Position numbers and translations under genes: made by a program. The notes below the pieces were generated by a model. It did not search any database. It was given only the letters and a program-made list of their open reading frames with translations, and was not told the origin of the DNA. This document shows, one piece after another, positions 50,575-60,437 of a stretch of DNA of 64,000 nt; position 1 is the stretch's first letter, and every line of letters starts with the position of its first letter. Source of the DNA: JAEUJZ01 sp964460115 (GTDB lineage: Bacteria; Myxococcota_A; Polyangia; Palsa-1104; JAEUJZ01); the NCBI GenBank assembly GCA_964460115.1, contig CAYWPR010000015.1, positions 32,220 to 96,219 of the forward strand, written 5' to 3'.

Positions 50575-50901
50575 CTAGCCGGTTGTAATGATTGTCGAAG
50601 GACACCAGGGAATCGCCGCCACCGAAGTCTGAGATTTGGAAAGCGGCGCGGCGCAGATGCGCACATCGGCGGCGGCTTTGGGACAACTTGACTTGCCGCT
50701 GATCTTACAGCCGTTCTGTTCGCACTGTTTGCGCGCTTCGAAGGTATCGTCCTTGGGATAACGGCAGTAGTTCTTACACGCAGCACTACTGCCGTCTCCG
50801 CAGGTATAGCAACCTTCCGCATGCGCTGCCGGCAAGCCGATTGCGAGCATGGCGAATGCAACAAGTAGCGTCCATTTTCGAAAGGGCGAAATCGTCAGCA
50901 T
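50575..50901 (-). CDS. small exported Cys-rich protein
   Basis: 108 residues with signal peptide (WTLLVAFAMLAIGLPAAHA, cut near A28). The mature 80 residues hold nine Cys (GCYTC, AAC, NYC, KQC, NGC, SSC, RIC, PWC), most likely disulfide-bonded outside the cytoplasm. An odd number may leave one free. No family recognised. Convergent with the PEGA lipoprotein gene (11 nt) and 41 nt downstream of the M48-TPR protease gene start-side stop region on the same strand. Confidence 0.65.
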   Translation of the reverse strand: MLTISPFRKWTLLVAFAMLAIGLPAAHAEGCYTCGDGSSAACKNYCRYPKDDTFEARKQCEQNGCKISGKSSCPKAAADVRICAAPLSKSQTSVAAIPWCPSTIITTG

Positions 50902-50942
50902 GTTTCAGACCTTTGTACTGCGGAGCGCCAAGAACCGCAGCC

Positions 50943-53483
50943 TTACTTGGCGGGTCCTAGCTCCTTAGTCGCCACCGCGGCCCAGGGACTTGTCGGATGC
51001 TTGGCCAAAAAGGAACGATAGCCGGCTTGCGCAACGGCGGTTTGGCCGCTTCGTCCCGCCAAGCGGGCGGCATTAAAAAGCGGCCCGGGCGCCGCCGGAT
51101 CGGCCTTTTGTGCCTCTGCAAAAGCGGTTTCGGCTTCTTTGGCGCGATTCATTTCAGCGTAGGCCACTCCTAAAAGGTTTTGCACCTCGGCGGCTTCAAT
51201 GCCGGTGCTCGGCGGCAGTTTGCCAAGTACCTCTAGCGCCAAGTTGGATTTGCCGCTGGCGATGTAGGCCACGGCCAAGTTGACGCTGGCCCTTCTATAG
51301 CCTTGGTCTTTGTTCAGCGCTTCTTTGAACATGGTCACCGCTTGCTGCAGATGCCAAGCCGAAGGTCCGCCCATGCCGCGGGTACGTCCGCGTTCTTCTT
51401 CGGCCAGACCCTTATACTTAAGCGCTGTCTCGCGCTCGATGGAAAACGGAGTCAGCCAGATGGACAGCGGAAAATTGGCATCGGCCTGCCCGACCACACC
51501 GAGCTTTGCGTAGATGATTCCCATGTTGTTGAGAATTTCTTTGGTCGGTTTGAGCAGGTCGCGGTAGCGCCGAAACTCCTCGAGCGCTTCTTTATACAGA
51601 GTCAAAGCCTTGCCGGTGTCGGTGGCTTCCAGCTTGGCGGCCTCGTCCATGCGATTGACGCCGGAACGAAAGGACTGAAATGCGAAGCGCACGTCGTTGG
51701 TCCAGTATTCCTCCAAATAGTGAACGCGCTCATCAAACGTCGGATGATCGAGTTCGGAAGGAATTTCTTCGTTTTGGCCTTCGCTTTCCATCATCTCGAT
51801 GCCGCCGCGCGGCGGATAGCCCGCCAAAAAGGCCATCACGATGCTGATGCGGTCCGCTTCCATTTCCTGCAAGCGCGTGGTGAAGGTCAGGACGGCCGGA
51901 TCAAGCGGTTTGGCCGACTCTTTGACCGCTTCGCGGTACATGGCGCTTTGCATCGAATGGCGGCGCAGACAGTGGGCAATTTCGTGCGCCAAAACATGCG
52001 CCAGCGGTCCATGATCGGCATCGATGACCCGCGACGGCCAGCGCTGCTTCAAACGATCCAGCATGCCGCGGGTAACGTAGATATTGCCGCTCGGTAGCGC
52101 CAGGGCATTGACGATCTTGGTTCCTAAAACCGCCACTTTGGGCGACATGGCCATTTGCAAATCGGAACCGGACAAAAGCCGCGATACCATTTGGCGCAGC
52201 GCTTCGGTCTCGGGCGCGTTTTCTTCGACGCCGCCAAAGCGTCTTTCCAGCATCGAGACCGCCGCAGTAAATCGTGCGGTGGAAAAAACATCGGACGAGG
52301 CCGCGCCCAGCATCAGCCCCAAACGCACCAGTTCATGATCCGGCCGCAATTTGGCCAGCTCGTCGATTGCTTTGCTGCCCACCGACGAGCCGGGATCGGT
52401 GCGAAAAGCCCGCGCAAAGGATTCGACCGCATCGTCTTCGCGACCATCGAGCTTAGCAACGATTCCCTGCTCAAGGAGTGCCTTGGGAAAGCGCGCCCGC
52501 AGGCTTAGCGCTTTTTTCAGCGTCGCCGCCGCTTCGCTGAGATTGTCATCTTTGCGCAAAACCGTAGCCAGTTCGACCAGGGCTTCGGGAATGTTTGGGG
52601 CCTTGCGCAGCTCTTCTTTGGCTTTCTGCGGTTGATAGTATTCGCCGGCCTTCACAGAGCTATAGACCATGGCCAAAAAGAAATGACAGCGCTCGTTTTG
52701 CGGCTGCTCGGCAACGCAGCGCTCAAAGCCTTTGCGCGCTTTTGTCATTTGCTCGCCGATGGCGGCGCCGCTGGTTTCCTCAAAAGCCTTGTCGTAGGCA
52801 TTGCGCGAATCGTAAACGACTAGGTCCAGCGGATCGCCCAGAATCTCGACCACTGCGCGTTCCACTTTCTTGTAGGCCAGACCTTGGCGATGCGGCGTCG
52901 CATTCAAAAATGCTTTGGCAGCCGCCAAAACTTGGTCTTTGGCACCGTTGCCTGCTTTGAAATGGTTATAGGCGACGGTAAAAATCAGAAAATGCGCCTC
53001 GCTGTCTTCCGAATCGATTTGCACGGCCTTTTGCAGGGCAGCTAGGCCATCCTTTTCATTGCCAGCCGCCAGCTTGCTGCTGCCAAGAAGCCGCCACAGC
53101 GCGCCGTTGTTGGGATTTTTTTTCGCCAGCTTGTCCAAAGTGGACAAAGCTTGCTTGGGGTTTCCCTGCATCAAGTAAATGCGCGATAACAAAATTCCCG
53201 CCTTGAGCTGGGTCGGGTCGATTTGCAGGGCCTTTTGCAGCTCTGCCGCGGCGGCTTTTAAATCATGCAATTGCAGGGCGCTATATTCGGCCAGGGCAAT
53301 ATGCTTGCCGGCTTCTTTGGCTTTGGGAGAAAGCTCGGCCTCTTTGTCATCCTCGGGCTTTTCGGAAACTGCCTTGGATGGAGTCGGCGCTTTGGCGTGC
53401 ACCGCCGGGCTGGCCGTAAACAAAGCAACTGTGAATAGCGATACATGGCTGACGAATCGAAACGGACGATAGCGACCAATCAT
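50943..53483 (-). CDS. exported TPR-rich M48-type metalloprotease
   Basis: 846 residues from ATG 53483 (AAGGAG 5 nt upstream), with signal peptide ending AVHAKA. The N-terminal 380 residues are TPR (ALWRLLGSSKLAAGNEKDGLAAL, ALLEQGIVAKLDGREDDAVESF), followed by an M48-like protease core with H500-E-I-A-H504 (LAHEIAHCLRRH) and the downstream third-ligand motif EMEADRIS. The C-terminal 250 residues are TPR again. M48 enzymes such as BepA act in envelope protein quality control. Divergent from the CHAT protease gene. Confidence 0.9.
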   Translation of the reverse strand: MIGRYRPFRFVSHVSLFTVALFTASPAVHAKAPTPSKAVSEKPEDDKEAELSPKAKEAGKHIALAEYSALQLHDLKAAAAELQKALQIDPTQLKAGILLSRIYLMQGNPKQALSTLDKLAKKNPNNGALWRLLGSSKLAAGNEKDGLAALQKAVQIDSEDSEAHFLIFTVAYNHFKAGNGAKDQVLAAAKAFLNATPHRQGLAYKKVERAVVEILGDPLDLVVYDSRNAYDKAFEETSGAAIGEQMTKARKGFERCVAEQPQNERCHFFLAMVYSSVKAGEYYQPQKAKEELRKAPNIPEALVELATVLRKDDNLSEAAATLKKALSLRARFPKALLEQGIVAKLDGREDDAVESFARAFRTDPGSSVGSKAIDELAKLRPDHELVRLGLMLGAASSDVFSTARFTAAVSMLERRFGGVEENAPETEALRQMVSRLLSGSDLQMAMSPKVAVLGTKIVNALALPSGNIYVTRGMLDRLKQRWPSRVIDADHGPLAHVLAHEIAHCLRRHSMQSAMYREAVKESAKPLDPAVLTFTTRLQEMEADRISIVMAFLAGYPPRGGIEMMESEGQNEEIPSELDHPTFDERVHYLEEYWTNDVRFAFQSFRSGVNRMDEAAKLEATDTGKALTLYKEALEEFRRYRDLLKPTKEILNNMGIIYAKLGVVGQADANFPLSIWLTPFSIERETALKYKGLAEEERGRTRGMGGPSAWHLQQAVTMFKEALNKDQGYRRASVNLAVAYIASGKSNLALEVLGKLPPSTGIEAAEVQNLLGVAYAEMNRAKEAETAFAEAQKADPAAPGPLFNAARLAGRSGQTAVAQAGYRSFLAKHPTSPWAAVATKELGPAK

Positions 53484-53585
53484 GAGATCTCCTTGCAGCG
53501 GGAGAGTAGGCCGATACCCAGGACTAAAGATCGGCACTACAGACTAGGACGATACGATAGCAGGTTTTTCCGGTCTGTCTGTACA

Positions 53586-56500
53586 ATGCCCATGATGCAA
53601 GCCAAGTTCCGAGTGGCACTATTCGGGCTGCTACTAACCACCACCCTGGCCACAGCGCAGCCGGGTCGCAGCGCGGCGGCAAGTCCCTCGGAAGGGACGC
53701 GGCTGCGCCTGGAAGCTCTCGGCCTTCAAGGCAAATTAGACAACTTTGGCGCCCGCAAGATCATGCTGCTGGCGATTGCGGCATTTGAAAAAGAATATGG
53801 CCGTGAAGACATGCGGCTTATCGAGCCGCTGCGCAACCTTGTCAGTTTGCACTCCAGCGTGGGCGATGCCCCTGAAGAAGAGCATATTCTTGAACGGCTG
53901 GTGAGCCTTTTTGAAAAAGCGGCAAAACCGCTTAAAGCTTCCGATGCCGAGGCCTATGCGCAGACCTTGTCGCATTTGGCCTTGTGCTACTCGCGCCACG
54001 GCGACTTTGCGCATTCCGAACCGGTATTTGCCAAAGCAATGGCGGTTTATAAGGATTTGTATGGTCCGGACAGCGCGGAATTGAGCCGGGCGCTTAGCGC
54101 CCAAGCGACGAGTTTTATGGCGGCACGCGACTATCCGCGGGCGCAGCAATTTTTTCAGCAAGCGCACGACATCCTGGCCAAAAAAGCCAATGACAACGGC
54201 ATGGAGCTTATGGGTCCGCTGATGAATCTGGCGCACGTCAGCGAACAGCGCGGACTTTATGACGCCGCCGAAAATCACTACAAGCGGCTCCTCGAGATTG
54301 CCGACAAGCGGAAAACGCCGCCCGATCAAAGCACCGTGCTTTTTCTGGATCAGCTTGGCCGTCTTTATGTGAAAAAAGGGCGTAGCGTCGAAGCGCAGCC
54401 GCTTTTTGCGCGCGCCCAAACCATTGCCGAAGAATCATTGCAAAAAAAAGAGCAGGCAGTTGCCGCGAATGTGGCGCTAAAGCCAATGCTGCTGTCCGAC
54501 ATTGCCTTTCTGGCGATGCACTACACCATGTCGGGTCAGGAATCGCGCAAGCTGCCGCTTTTGGAAAAGGAACTCGAGCTCAATCGCCAGCTATATGGCG
54601 CCGATAGTCTGGCGGCGAGTACCAGCGAACTGCAACTGGGCGAATTTTTGCGCAAAAAAGGAGACCTGAATCGCGCGCGGACGCTCTTGCAGCATTCCTT
54701 AAAGGTACAGGCCAAAGTCGTAGGAGAGGATCTGGCAACCACTCCCAGAAACTATTTGGCCAGTATCGAGTACGATTTCGGACACTTCGCCGAAGCGCGC
54801 AGTTTGTACGAGCGCTCGCGTCAGGGTTTTTTCAAACGCCTGGGAAAAAATTGCAACATTTGCAGCTACTTGCAAATCAAAGAAGCCTGGCTTTGGACGC
54901 TTCAGAAAAAACCGAATCAGGCATTGGCCAGCACCGCCGAAAGCATCGAGCGCAGCGAAGCCCTTTTGCCTTTGCTTTTGTCTAGCGGTACGGAATCCGA
55001 CAAGCGCTTGGCGCTGGCCAGCGTCGCGCATGAAGGACAAACGGCGCAACTTTTGCACGCTCTTTATATGCCCAAGGATGCGCGGGCGCTGGATCTGGCG
55101 TTTGCCACGGTGCTGCGCCGCAAAGGCCGGGTCATAGACGCCTTTGGCGCTGGCATTTTGGCGATGCGGCGGCGCCTGGATCCTAGCGGGCAAACGGCGC
55201 TGGATAAATTGGCGACCGCTCGCGCCATGCTGGCCCGGCTGGTTCTGAATCCACCAGCCAATCCCACATCCGAATATCTAGAGCATATCGCCGAGCTTGA
55301 ACAACAGATTCGCGCGCTGGAAGAAAGTCTGTTCACGCAAAGTCCGGATCTGCGGGCGCAGGCGGCGCCGGTGAATTTGGAATCGGTGCGCGTGGCGCTG
55401 CCGGCGGAAAGCGTCCTTGTTGAATTCAGTACGCTTTCTCCAATCGATTGGCGCAAAAGCGATCTCAAGTCCGATGCCGCGGCACGCCGCTATGTGGCGT
55501 ACATCCTTCCGCAAAAGGGCCCGCCAAGCTTTGTCGATTTGGGATTGCAGTCTGATCTGGATTCGCAAATCGGACGGCTGCGCGAAGCCTTAAGTACGTC
55601 GACGCGTAGCGATGTCAAAGAATTGGCGCGCGCCGTGGATGAAAAGCTCATGCGGCCGCTGCGACCGCTTTTGGCGCAGGCCAAACATATCTTTTTGTCT
55701 CCGGATGGAGCGCTGAATCTGGTTCCCTTTGGCGCGCTTTTGGATGAGGAAGGACATTTTTTGGTGCAGCGCTACACCATGACGTACCTGACCTCGGGAC
55801 GAGATCTATTGCGGCTGCACGCCGCGCTTTTGCCGCGGAGCAAGTCGACGATCATTGCCAATCCGGCCTTTGGCGAGCCGCTAAAAGCCAATGAATTGCC
55901 GGCGCAAAATGACGCACAGGCGCGCGGACGCCGCTCTGCCGAAATGCGCCTTTCGACAAGCTGGGGGCCGCTTCCGGGAACTGCTGAAGAAGCGGAAAAA
56001 GTTTCAGCGCTGCTGCCGAACTCATCCGTGCTTTTGCAAGCCGCGGCGACAGAAACTTCCGTCAAACAGTTATCCGGACCAAGCATCTTACACATCGCCA
56101 CACACGGCTTCTTTCTGCCGGCACCGGATGACAATGATGAAGAGCAGTCCGCGGAAAATCCGCTGCTGCGTTCCGGTCTGTTATTTTCGGGCGCCAACCG
56201 CCGAGAAAGCGGAATGGAGGACGGAGTTCTGACGGCACTTGAGGCCAGCGGTCTAGACCTGGGCGGAACCGAGCTTGTCGTCCTTTCCGCTTGTGAAACC
56301 GGACTTGGCAAGGTGCAAAGCGGCGATGGCGTCTACGGATTGCGCCGCGCCTTGGTCCTTTCCGGCGCCCAAACTCAAGTCATGAGCTTGTGGCAAGTCG
56401 ATGACAACGCCACCCGCGATCTGATGGTCGCTTTTTACAAGCGCTTGCGCAGCGGCAAAGGGCGCGGCGAAGCTTTGCGCCAGGCGCAGCTCAAGCTGCT

Positions 56501-56624
56501 TGGCACAACGGAAACCCAGCATCCTTATTTTTGGGCCAGCTTTCTTACGGCCGGCGATTGGCAGCCGCTGCACACTGGCGCTATGCCGAAGGGCGATGCG
56601 ACGCCGGCGGCTCCCGCGCACTGA
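53586..56624 (+). CDS. exported TPR-CHAT domain protease
   Basis: 1012 residues from ATG 53586; signal peptide MMQAKFRVALFGLLLTTTLATA. TPR repeats cover about 40-480 (YAQTLSHLALCYSRHGDFAHSEPVF, LAHVSEQRGLYDAAENHYKRLLEI). The C-terminal CHAT domain (about 700-1000) has catalytic H840 (HIATHGFF) and C903 (LSACETG), followed by YGLRRALVLSGAQTQVMSLWQVDD, the complete caspase-HetF-type core. CHAT proteases are known from bacterial gasdermin and TPR-CHAT (Craspase) systems, but those are cytosolic; this one carries a signal peptide. 102 bp divergent spacing from the M48-TPR gene. Confidence 0.93.
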   Translation: MPMMQAKFRVALFGLLLTTTLATAQPGRSAAASPSEGTRLRLEALGLQGKLDNFGARKIMLLAIAAFEKEYGREDMRLIEPLRNLVSLHSSVGDAPEEEHILERLVSLFEKAAKPLKASDAEAYAQTLSHLALCYSRHGDFAHSEPVFAKAMAVYKDLYGPDSAELSRALSAQATSFMAARDYPRAQQFFQQAHDILAKKANDNGMELMGPLMNLAHVSEQRGLYDAAENHYKRLLEIADKRKTPPDQSTVLFLDQLGRLYVKKGRSVEAQPLFARAQTIAEESLQKKEQAVAANVALKPMLLSDIAFLAMHYTMSGQESRKLPLLEKELELNRQLYGADSLAASTSELQLGEFLRKKGDLNRARTLLQHSLKVQAKVVGEDLATTPRNYLASIEYDFGHFAEARSLYERSRQGFFKRLGKNCNICSYLQIKEAWLWTLQKKPNQALASTAESIERSEALLPLLLSSGTESDKRLALASVAHEGQTAQLLHALYMPKDARALDLAFATVLRRKGRVIDAFGAGILAMRRRLDPSGQTALDKLATARAMLARLVLNPPANPTSEYLEHIAELEQQIRALEESLFTQSPDLRAQAAPVNLESVRVALPAESVLVEFSTLSPIDWRKSDLKSDAAARRYVAYILPQKGPPSFVDLGLQSDLDSQIGRLREALSTSTRSDVKELARAVDEKLMRPLRPLLAQAKHIFLSPDGALNLVPFGALLDEEGHFLVQRYTMTYLTSGRDLLRLHAALLPRSKSTIIANPAFGEPLKANELPAQNDAQARGRRSAEMRLSTSWGPLPGTAEEAEKVSALLPNSSVLLQAAATETSVKQLSGPSILHIATHGFFLPAPDDNDEEQSAENPLLRSGLLFSGANRRESGMEDGVLTALEASGLDLGGTELVVLSACETGLGKVQSGDGVYGLRRALVLSGAQTQVMSLWQVDDNATRDLMVAFYKRLRSGKGRGEALRQAQLKLLGTTETQHPYFWASFLTAGDWQPLHTGAMPKGDATPAAPAH

Positions 56625-56626
56625 CG

Positions 56627-57436
56627 CTATTTGGCGACTTCTGCGGGCAATTTCCAGACGATTTGCGCAGCGGCGAGCGCCGCACGCGGCAATTGTAGGA
56701 GCAACGGATGCTTGCGTTCATCCAGCCAGCGCAAAAGCGTCAGCAGATCTTTTTCGGCGGCAGCCGTACAGCCGGCGGTAGGCTCTCCGGGCGGCGGCGC
56801 TACATGTAAAAAAATACAACTTCCGGCGCTCGGACGCGGCGTTTGGATGTTGTAGTCGATGACGACCAGATACTTGTAGTGGTCCGAGGACAGCAGCAGA
56901 TTTTCCGCAGAACGGAAGGGCGCTAACCCCTTGTCCGCCGCAACGATTTGGTTGTAAAGGGGCGAATCGGCATCGTCAACGCAGCGAGTTTTGGCATCGG
57001 CCTGGTGATAGGCCAGACGTACGCCGGTAGGCCGAGTTGCGGCGTATCCCCATAGCTCGCGCAGCGCAAACAGACCCGCCGGTGCGCGGCCATCGCCCTC
57101 GCGCTTGCGCGGACCGGAAAGAAGCAAGTTTGCCGAGTCATCGGCACCATCGCTGCGCCAAGCCAATCCGGCCCGCCCGAGCCACACAAGCATCGGCTGT
57201 TCATGATCATGGGCCACCGAAACAAAGGGCGCGTGCGGACGCGGACGCTCAAAGCGACGGAGCAGGCCCTGCGCTGCATCCCAATCGGCACTTTGTACCA
57301 CCACAAGCTGCTCGGCGGCGGAAAGGCGCGCTTTTTCATCTGCAGCCACCGGTGCGCAAAAACCCATGACACACAGCACCGTAGCCAGCCAAAACACTTG
57401 CTGCGAGATGATTCGAGTCAGTCGCGTACACCCCAA
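56627..57436 (-). CDS. L,D-transpeptidase family protein
   Basis: About 270 residues if started at TTG 57436. The beginning of the gene is uncertain because it overlaps nadK by 19 nt and no ribosome binding site is clear; a signal peptide (VFWLATVLCVMGFCAPVAADE) follows. YkuD-type features: GDGRAPAGLFALRELWGYA, then GSCIFLHVAPPPGEPTAGCTA with the catalytic Cys in the S-x-x-C-type motif. Such enzymes cross-link peptidoglycan or attach lipoproteins to it. Convergent with the CHAT gene. Confidence 0.78.
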   Translation of the reverse strand: MGCTRLTRIISQQVFWLATVLCVMGFCAPVAADEKARLSAAEQLVVVQSADWDAAQGLLRRFERPRPHAPFVSVAHDHEQPMLVWLGRAGLAWRSDGADDSANLLLSGPRKREGDGRAPAGLFALRELWGYAATRPTGVRLAYHQADAKTRCVDDADSPLYNQIVAADKGLAPFRSAENLLLSSDHYKYLVVIDYNIQTPRPSAGSCIFLHVAPPPGEPTAGCTAAAEKDLLTLLRWLDERKHPLLLQLPRAALAAAQIVWKLPAEVAK

Positions 57437-58326
57437 TGCAGCTTGTTGCGCAGCAGATCGAAAAATGAACGGTTCGGCGGCCGGTACACGCGCACCGGTG
57501 CCGCGGCGCAAGTTACTTCGACCAGATCGTGTGGCCCAAGCCTGTGGCTCCATTGCCCATCGACCGTCAGCAAAATATTGTCGGCGGCGCGGCCGGGACG
57601 GACCTCGATGCGCGAGCTCAAATGGGTCACAAGCGGCCGAGCGGTCAGCGTATGAGGACAGATTGGGCTTAGCACCAGCGCGTCCATGCCCGGCATCAGA
57701 ATGGGCCCGCCGGCGGCCAGATTGTACGCAGTCGAGCCAGTCGGCGTGGAAATGATCAGCCCATCGGCGCGATAGGTGGTCACGGGATCGCCGTCGATAT
57801 ACGCCTCTAGCTCAAAGAGCCGAGCCAGATTTGGCTGGCTCAGCACCACATCGTTGAGCGCGCTGCGTTCGGCCACAAGCACCGGATTGGAAGAAACACT
57901 GTCGCCACGGTGATAGACGCGGCAGTTTAGGCGACGGCGTTCTTCACACGGCAGCGTCCCCTCCAAGGCGGCCGCCAGCGTGGAAAGGGCCTCGGCAGGT
58001 CCACAACAGGTCAAAAAGCCCAGGTGCCCAAGGTTTACGCCCAGCAAAGGCACCGGACGATCGACCAAAAGACCGGCGCCATACAGCATGGTCCCATCGC
58101 CGCCAAGGACGACGAGCATGCGCAAAGTATCGGGCAGCTCATTTTCGCTGACCGAGCGCAAATCCTCGGGCAGGTGCAGATGATCCTGCACCACAAGCTC
58201 GCTTAAGCCGCGCTCACGAATGGCCGCGGTCAATTGTTGGCATAGCGCAACGGCCTCTGGTTCATCACGCTTTAGCAGAAAGCCCACGTGTGAAGAGGCA
58301 CTGGAGACGGCGACACTTTTGGCCAT
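57418..58326 (-). CDS. nadK: NAD kinase
   Basis: 302 residues. Phosphorylates NAD+ to NADP+. GGDGT motif at 75-79, the conserved NLGHLGFLT, YRADGLIISTPTGSTAYNLAAGGPIL and PICPHTLTARPLV of the C-terminal domain are all present. Complete gene. It follows UPF0158 by 9 nt and overlaps the L,D-transpeptidase frame. Confidence 0.96.
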   Translation of the reverse strand: MAKSVAVSSASSHVGFLLKRDEPEAVALCQQLTAAIRERGLSELVVQDHLHLPEDLRSVSENELPDTLRMLVVLGGDGTMLYGAGLLVDRPVPLLGVNLGHLGFLTCCGPAEALSTLAAALEGTLPCEERRRLNCRVYHRGDSVSSNPVLVAERSALNDVVLSQPNLARLFELEAYIDGDPVTTYRADGLIISTPTGSTAYNLAAGGPILMPGMDALVLSPICPHTLTARPLVTHLSSRIEVRPGRAADNILLTVDGQWSHRLGPHDLVEVTCAAAPVRVYRPPNRSFFDLLRNKLHWGVRD

Positions 58327-58334
58327 TGTGGCGA

Positions 58335-58994
58335 CTATCCTCCTGCCGAGCGTTTGGGCAAGACCGGACGGCCGCGCCCGAGCTCACCGTTGCCGTGGTC
58401 GCGCAGAAATTCCAAAAAGGTGATCGCAGCCGGCAGCTCGACCGTCGGCATTTGCTCGATCAGGTCGCGGGCCTGGCGGCGCAGCGCCTCTCCAGGACCT
58501 TCCGCTGGCGGCGCCGGTCGTTCTAGTTGCACCTCGGTATCGACAGGCGCTTCGACCACACCCCAGGGCGGCGGCTCTTTGGGCACAAGCTCATCGCGTT
58601 TGAACCATTCTTGGATGTGCCAGTGCAAAAGCTCGCCTCGATAGGTAAACCAGCGCTCGCGCTCGACTGGGTAATTGAGCAGGGCGTCCTTGAAGCGACG
58701 AAACGCCCCTTTGCCGTCAATGCTGATGATCAGCCGTTCGCGCAATAGCGGCTCGGTGACTCCAGCGACGAAACGCTCCATCCATTTGTATTGTTCGCGA
58801 GATGAAGCGGGCTCGACGCGCAAAAAGGCATCGCCGCCAGCCATGACGCGGCTGCGCAATTCCGCGACGCCTGGCGCCGATTCCATCAGGGTGACGACCT
58901 CGCCAGTGCGGGTGTCTAGGAAGCTTTCAGTATCGGGCGCGCTGCGCTCGACGGCAGTTTCAAGCTCGGTCCAACGGACCGCAATCACACGCAT
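58335..58994 (-). CDS. UPF0158 family protein
   Basis: 219 residues. N-terminal TESFLDTRTGEVV, YKWMERFVAGV, GKGAFRRFKDALLNYPVERERWFTYR and LHWHIQEWF are the conserved blocks of UPF0158 (PF03682 type). The last 60 residues, after a Pro-rich spacer, add an amphipathic helix (EALRRQARDLIEQMPTVELPAAITFLEFL). Function unknown. Preceded on this strand by the PEGA lipoprotein gene and a hairpin, followed closely by nadK. Confidence 0.8.
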   Translation of the reverse strand: MRVIAVRWTELETAVERSAPDTESFLDTRTGEVVTLMESAPGVAELRSRVMAGGDAFLRVEPASSREQYKWMERFVAGVTEPLLRERLIISIDGKGAFRRFKDALLNYPVERERWFTYRGELLHWHIQEWFKRDELVPKEPPPWGVVEAPVDTEVQLERPAPPAEGPGEALRRQARDLIEQMPTVELPAAITFLEFLRDHGNGELGRGRPVLPKRSAGG

Positions 58995-59016
58995 GCCTAT
59001 TTACTCCGTGCCGAAG

Positions 59017-59068
59017 GCAGGGACCCTTCGAAAACGTAAATAATCAAGCAGAGTACCCACGTCCCTGC
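59017..59068. terminator. 8-bp inverted repeat between PEGA lipoprotein and UPF0158 genes
   Basis: GCAGGGAC (59017-59024) and GTCCCTGC (59061-59068) are perfectly complementary, 36 bases apart. It could be a weak intercistronic terminator or attenuator; there is no T-run after it. Confidence 0.35.
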
Positions 59069-59113
59069 TCTTTAAGGCTATGCCCCCTCGCGCTCAATTT
59101 CAAGCGGCCGAGA

Positions 59114-60394
59114 CTAGTGCGTCGCTGAAACGGTGAGCTTCTCTGGACTGACTTTCTCTGCAATCAAGAGCCCGGCGATGAGGGCCACGACGCCACCCGC
59201 GACGACCCAGGTGTACCACTTGGTGTTGGCGAACGGCAGCCAAGATTTTTTTTTCGCGGGCCCAGCCGGCTTTGCGCTTTGCGTCGTCTGGTTCGGCAAG
59301 AGTGGCTCAGTTTTCGGCGCGGACCCGGATCCGCTGGCCGTGAGATCGCACAATGCAATAAGCGCCAAGCTTTGTGCCGCTGGGGCACCGGCCGCGATTT
59401 CGCTGATCGGGCCGACCCAAGCCTTCCGCTCTAGATCATAGACCCGCGCCAAAAGCGCTTCTTCCGCCGTCCGGGGACCACTGCGGGGCTTGGGACCGAC
59501 GGCCAAAAGCAAATGACTCGGCAGAACTTCGGCCCCGGCGGTGGCCGCAAGCCCACGCAGAACCGCTTCTTGATCATCGCTGCCGGCCGGAAACAGGGCC
59601 GCCCGATCGAAGAGCACCGGCACACGGTCTTCGGGCCGCAGCGACAAAATGACCTGCTGATTGCTGCCCAAGGCGCGGTGCTGCTTGCGAAAGCCGGGCA
59701 GTTCGATGTCCAGAAAATCGCGCTCGGGTTGCCCGCCAAGTACGTCGAGGGGTGTCATTCCGACTGGCACCAAATTGCGCAGAACCACGGCGCCCGGCGG
59801 ATCGCTTTCTACATGTACCGGGGCGCGCGGCGGTCCGAAACGCGGCGGCGCCGGATAGCGCCCGAGCACCGGCGCCACATCGGCTGGCACTGTCGCCTGC
59901 ATGGCCCAAAGCGCGGCACTGGCCTTGTTGGCGTGAACGCTGTCGTTGATTCGATCGGCGCACAAGAGCATCCAGCCAAAAAGCTCGCTGAGCAGCGGAC
60001 GCGCATCGGGAAGCATGGCTTCGCCGAGCACGCGCTCGGTGGCTTGCGAAAGGGCCGGCAGAATTTCGCTGCAGCGCATCTCGCCAAGCGCCTGACGGGC
60101 TTCGATCAAAGTTTGGGCGGCGGCACTAAGCGCCCCACCGGATGGAACATGCACTTTTTCCCCAAGCGCTTGCCGCAGCGAGGGCGGCAACAGTTCGCCG
60201 GGCGCTCCGGAATAGATCAGCAGGGCGCGCGGCGGCACCTTTTTTTCCACAGAGGGCGGCGCCGTGGACGGCGCGCTTGGCACTGCCGCAGGCGGTGCCG
60301 TATTGGCAATCGCCGTCGGAGCGCTACGACAAGACGCAGCGACGACGATATCGCCCAAAGCAAAGCATAGAACAAACAAGCGCGATCCCGACAT
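59114..60394 (-). CDS. PEGA-domain lipoprotein with C-terminal membrane span
   Basis: 426 residues. Signal peptide with lipobox (VAASC, Cys about 22), then a Pro/Ala-rich stretch and an alpha-helical domain (about 60-180). A PEGA-type domain follows at about 195-250 (APVHVESDPPGAVVLRNLVPVGMTPL). A C-terminal span lies at about 400-418 (WVVAGGVVALIAGLLIAE). Both an acylated N-terminus and a C-terminal transmembrane helix are unusual; the protein may tether two membranes or the wall. Forty-three nt after the FecR-type gene. No family beyond PEGA recognised. Confidence 0.72.
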   Translation of the reverse strand: MSGSRLFVLCFALGDIVVAASCRSAPTAIANTAPPAAVPSAPSTAPPSVEKKVPPRALLIYSGAPGELLPPSLRQALGEKVHVPSGGALSAAAQTLIEARQALGEMRCSEILPALSQATERVLGEAMLPDARPLLSELFGWMLLCADRINDSVHANKASAALWAMQATVPADVAPVLGRYPAPPRFGPPRAPVHVESDPPGAVVLRNLVPVGMTPLDVLGGQPERDFLDIELPGFRKQHRALGSNQQVILSLRPEDRVPVLFDRAALFPAGSDDQEAVLRGLAATAGAEVLPSHLLLAVGPKPRSGPRTAEEALLARVYDLERKAWVGPISEIAAGAPAAQSLALIALCDLTASGSGSAPKTEPLLPNQTTQSAKPAGPAKKKSWLPFANTKWYTWVVAGGVVALIAGLLIAEKVSPEKLTVSATH

Positions 60395-60437
60395 CGAGCG
60401 GGCATCCTACCGCGCAACTTGACTTTGTAAACCCCTG

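Noticed and set aside
53586..56624. Gasdermin or Craspase type defence protease
   Set aside because: The protein has a signal peptide, and no gasdermin, type III-E effector or other defence gene lies next to it.
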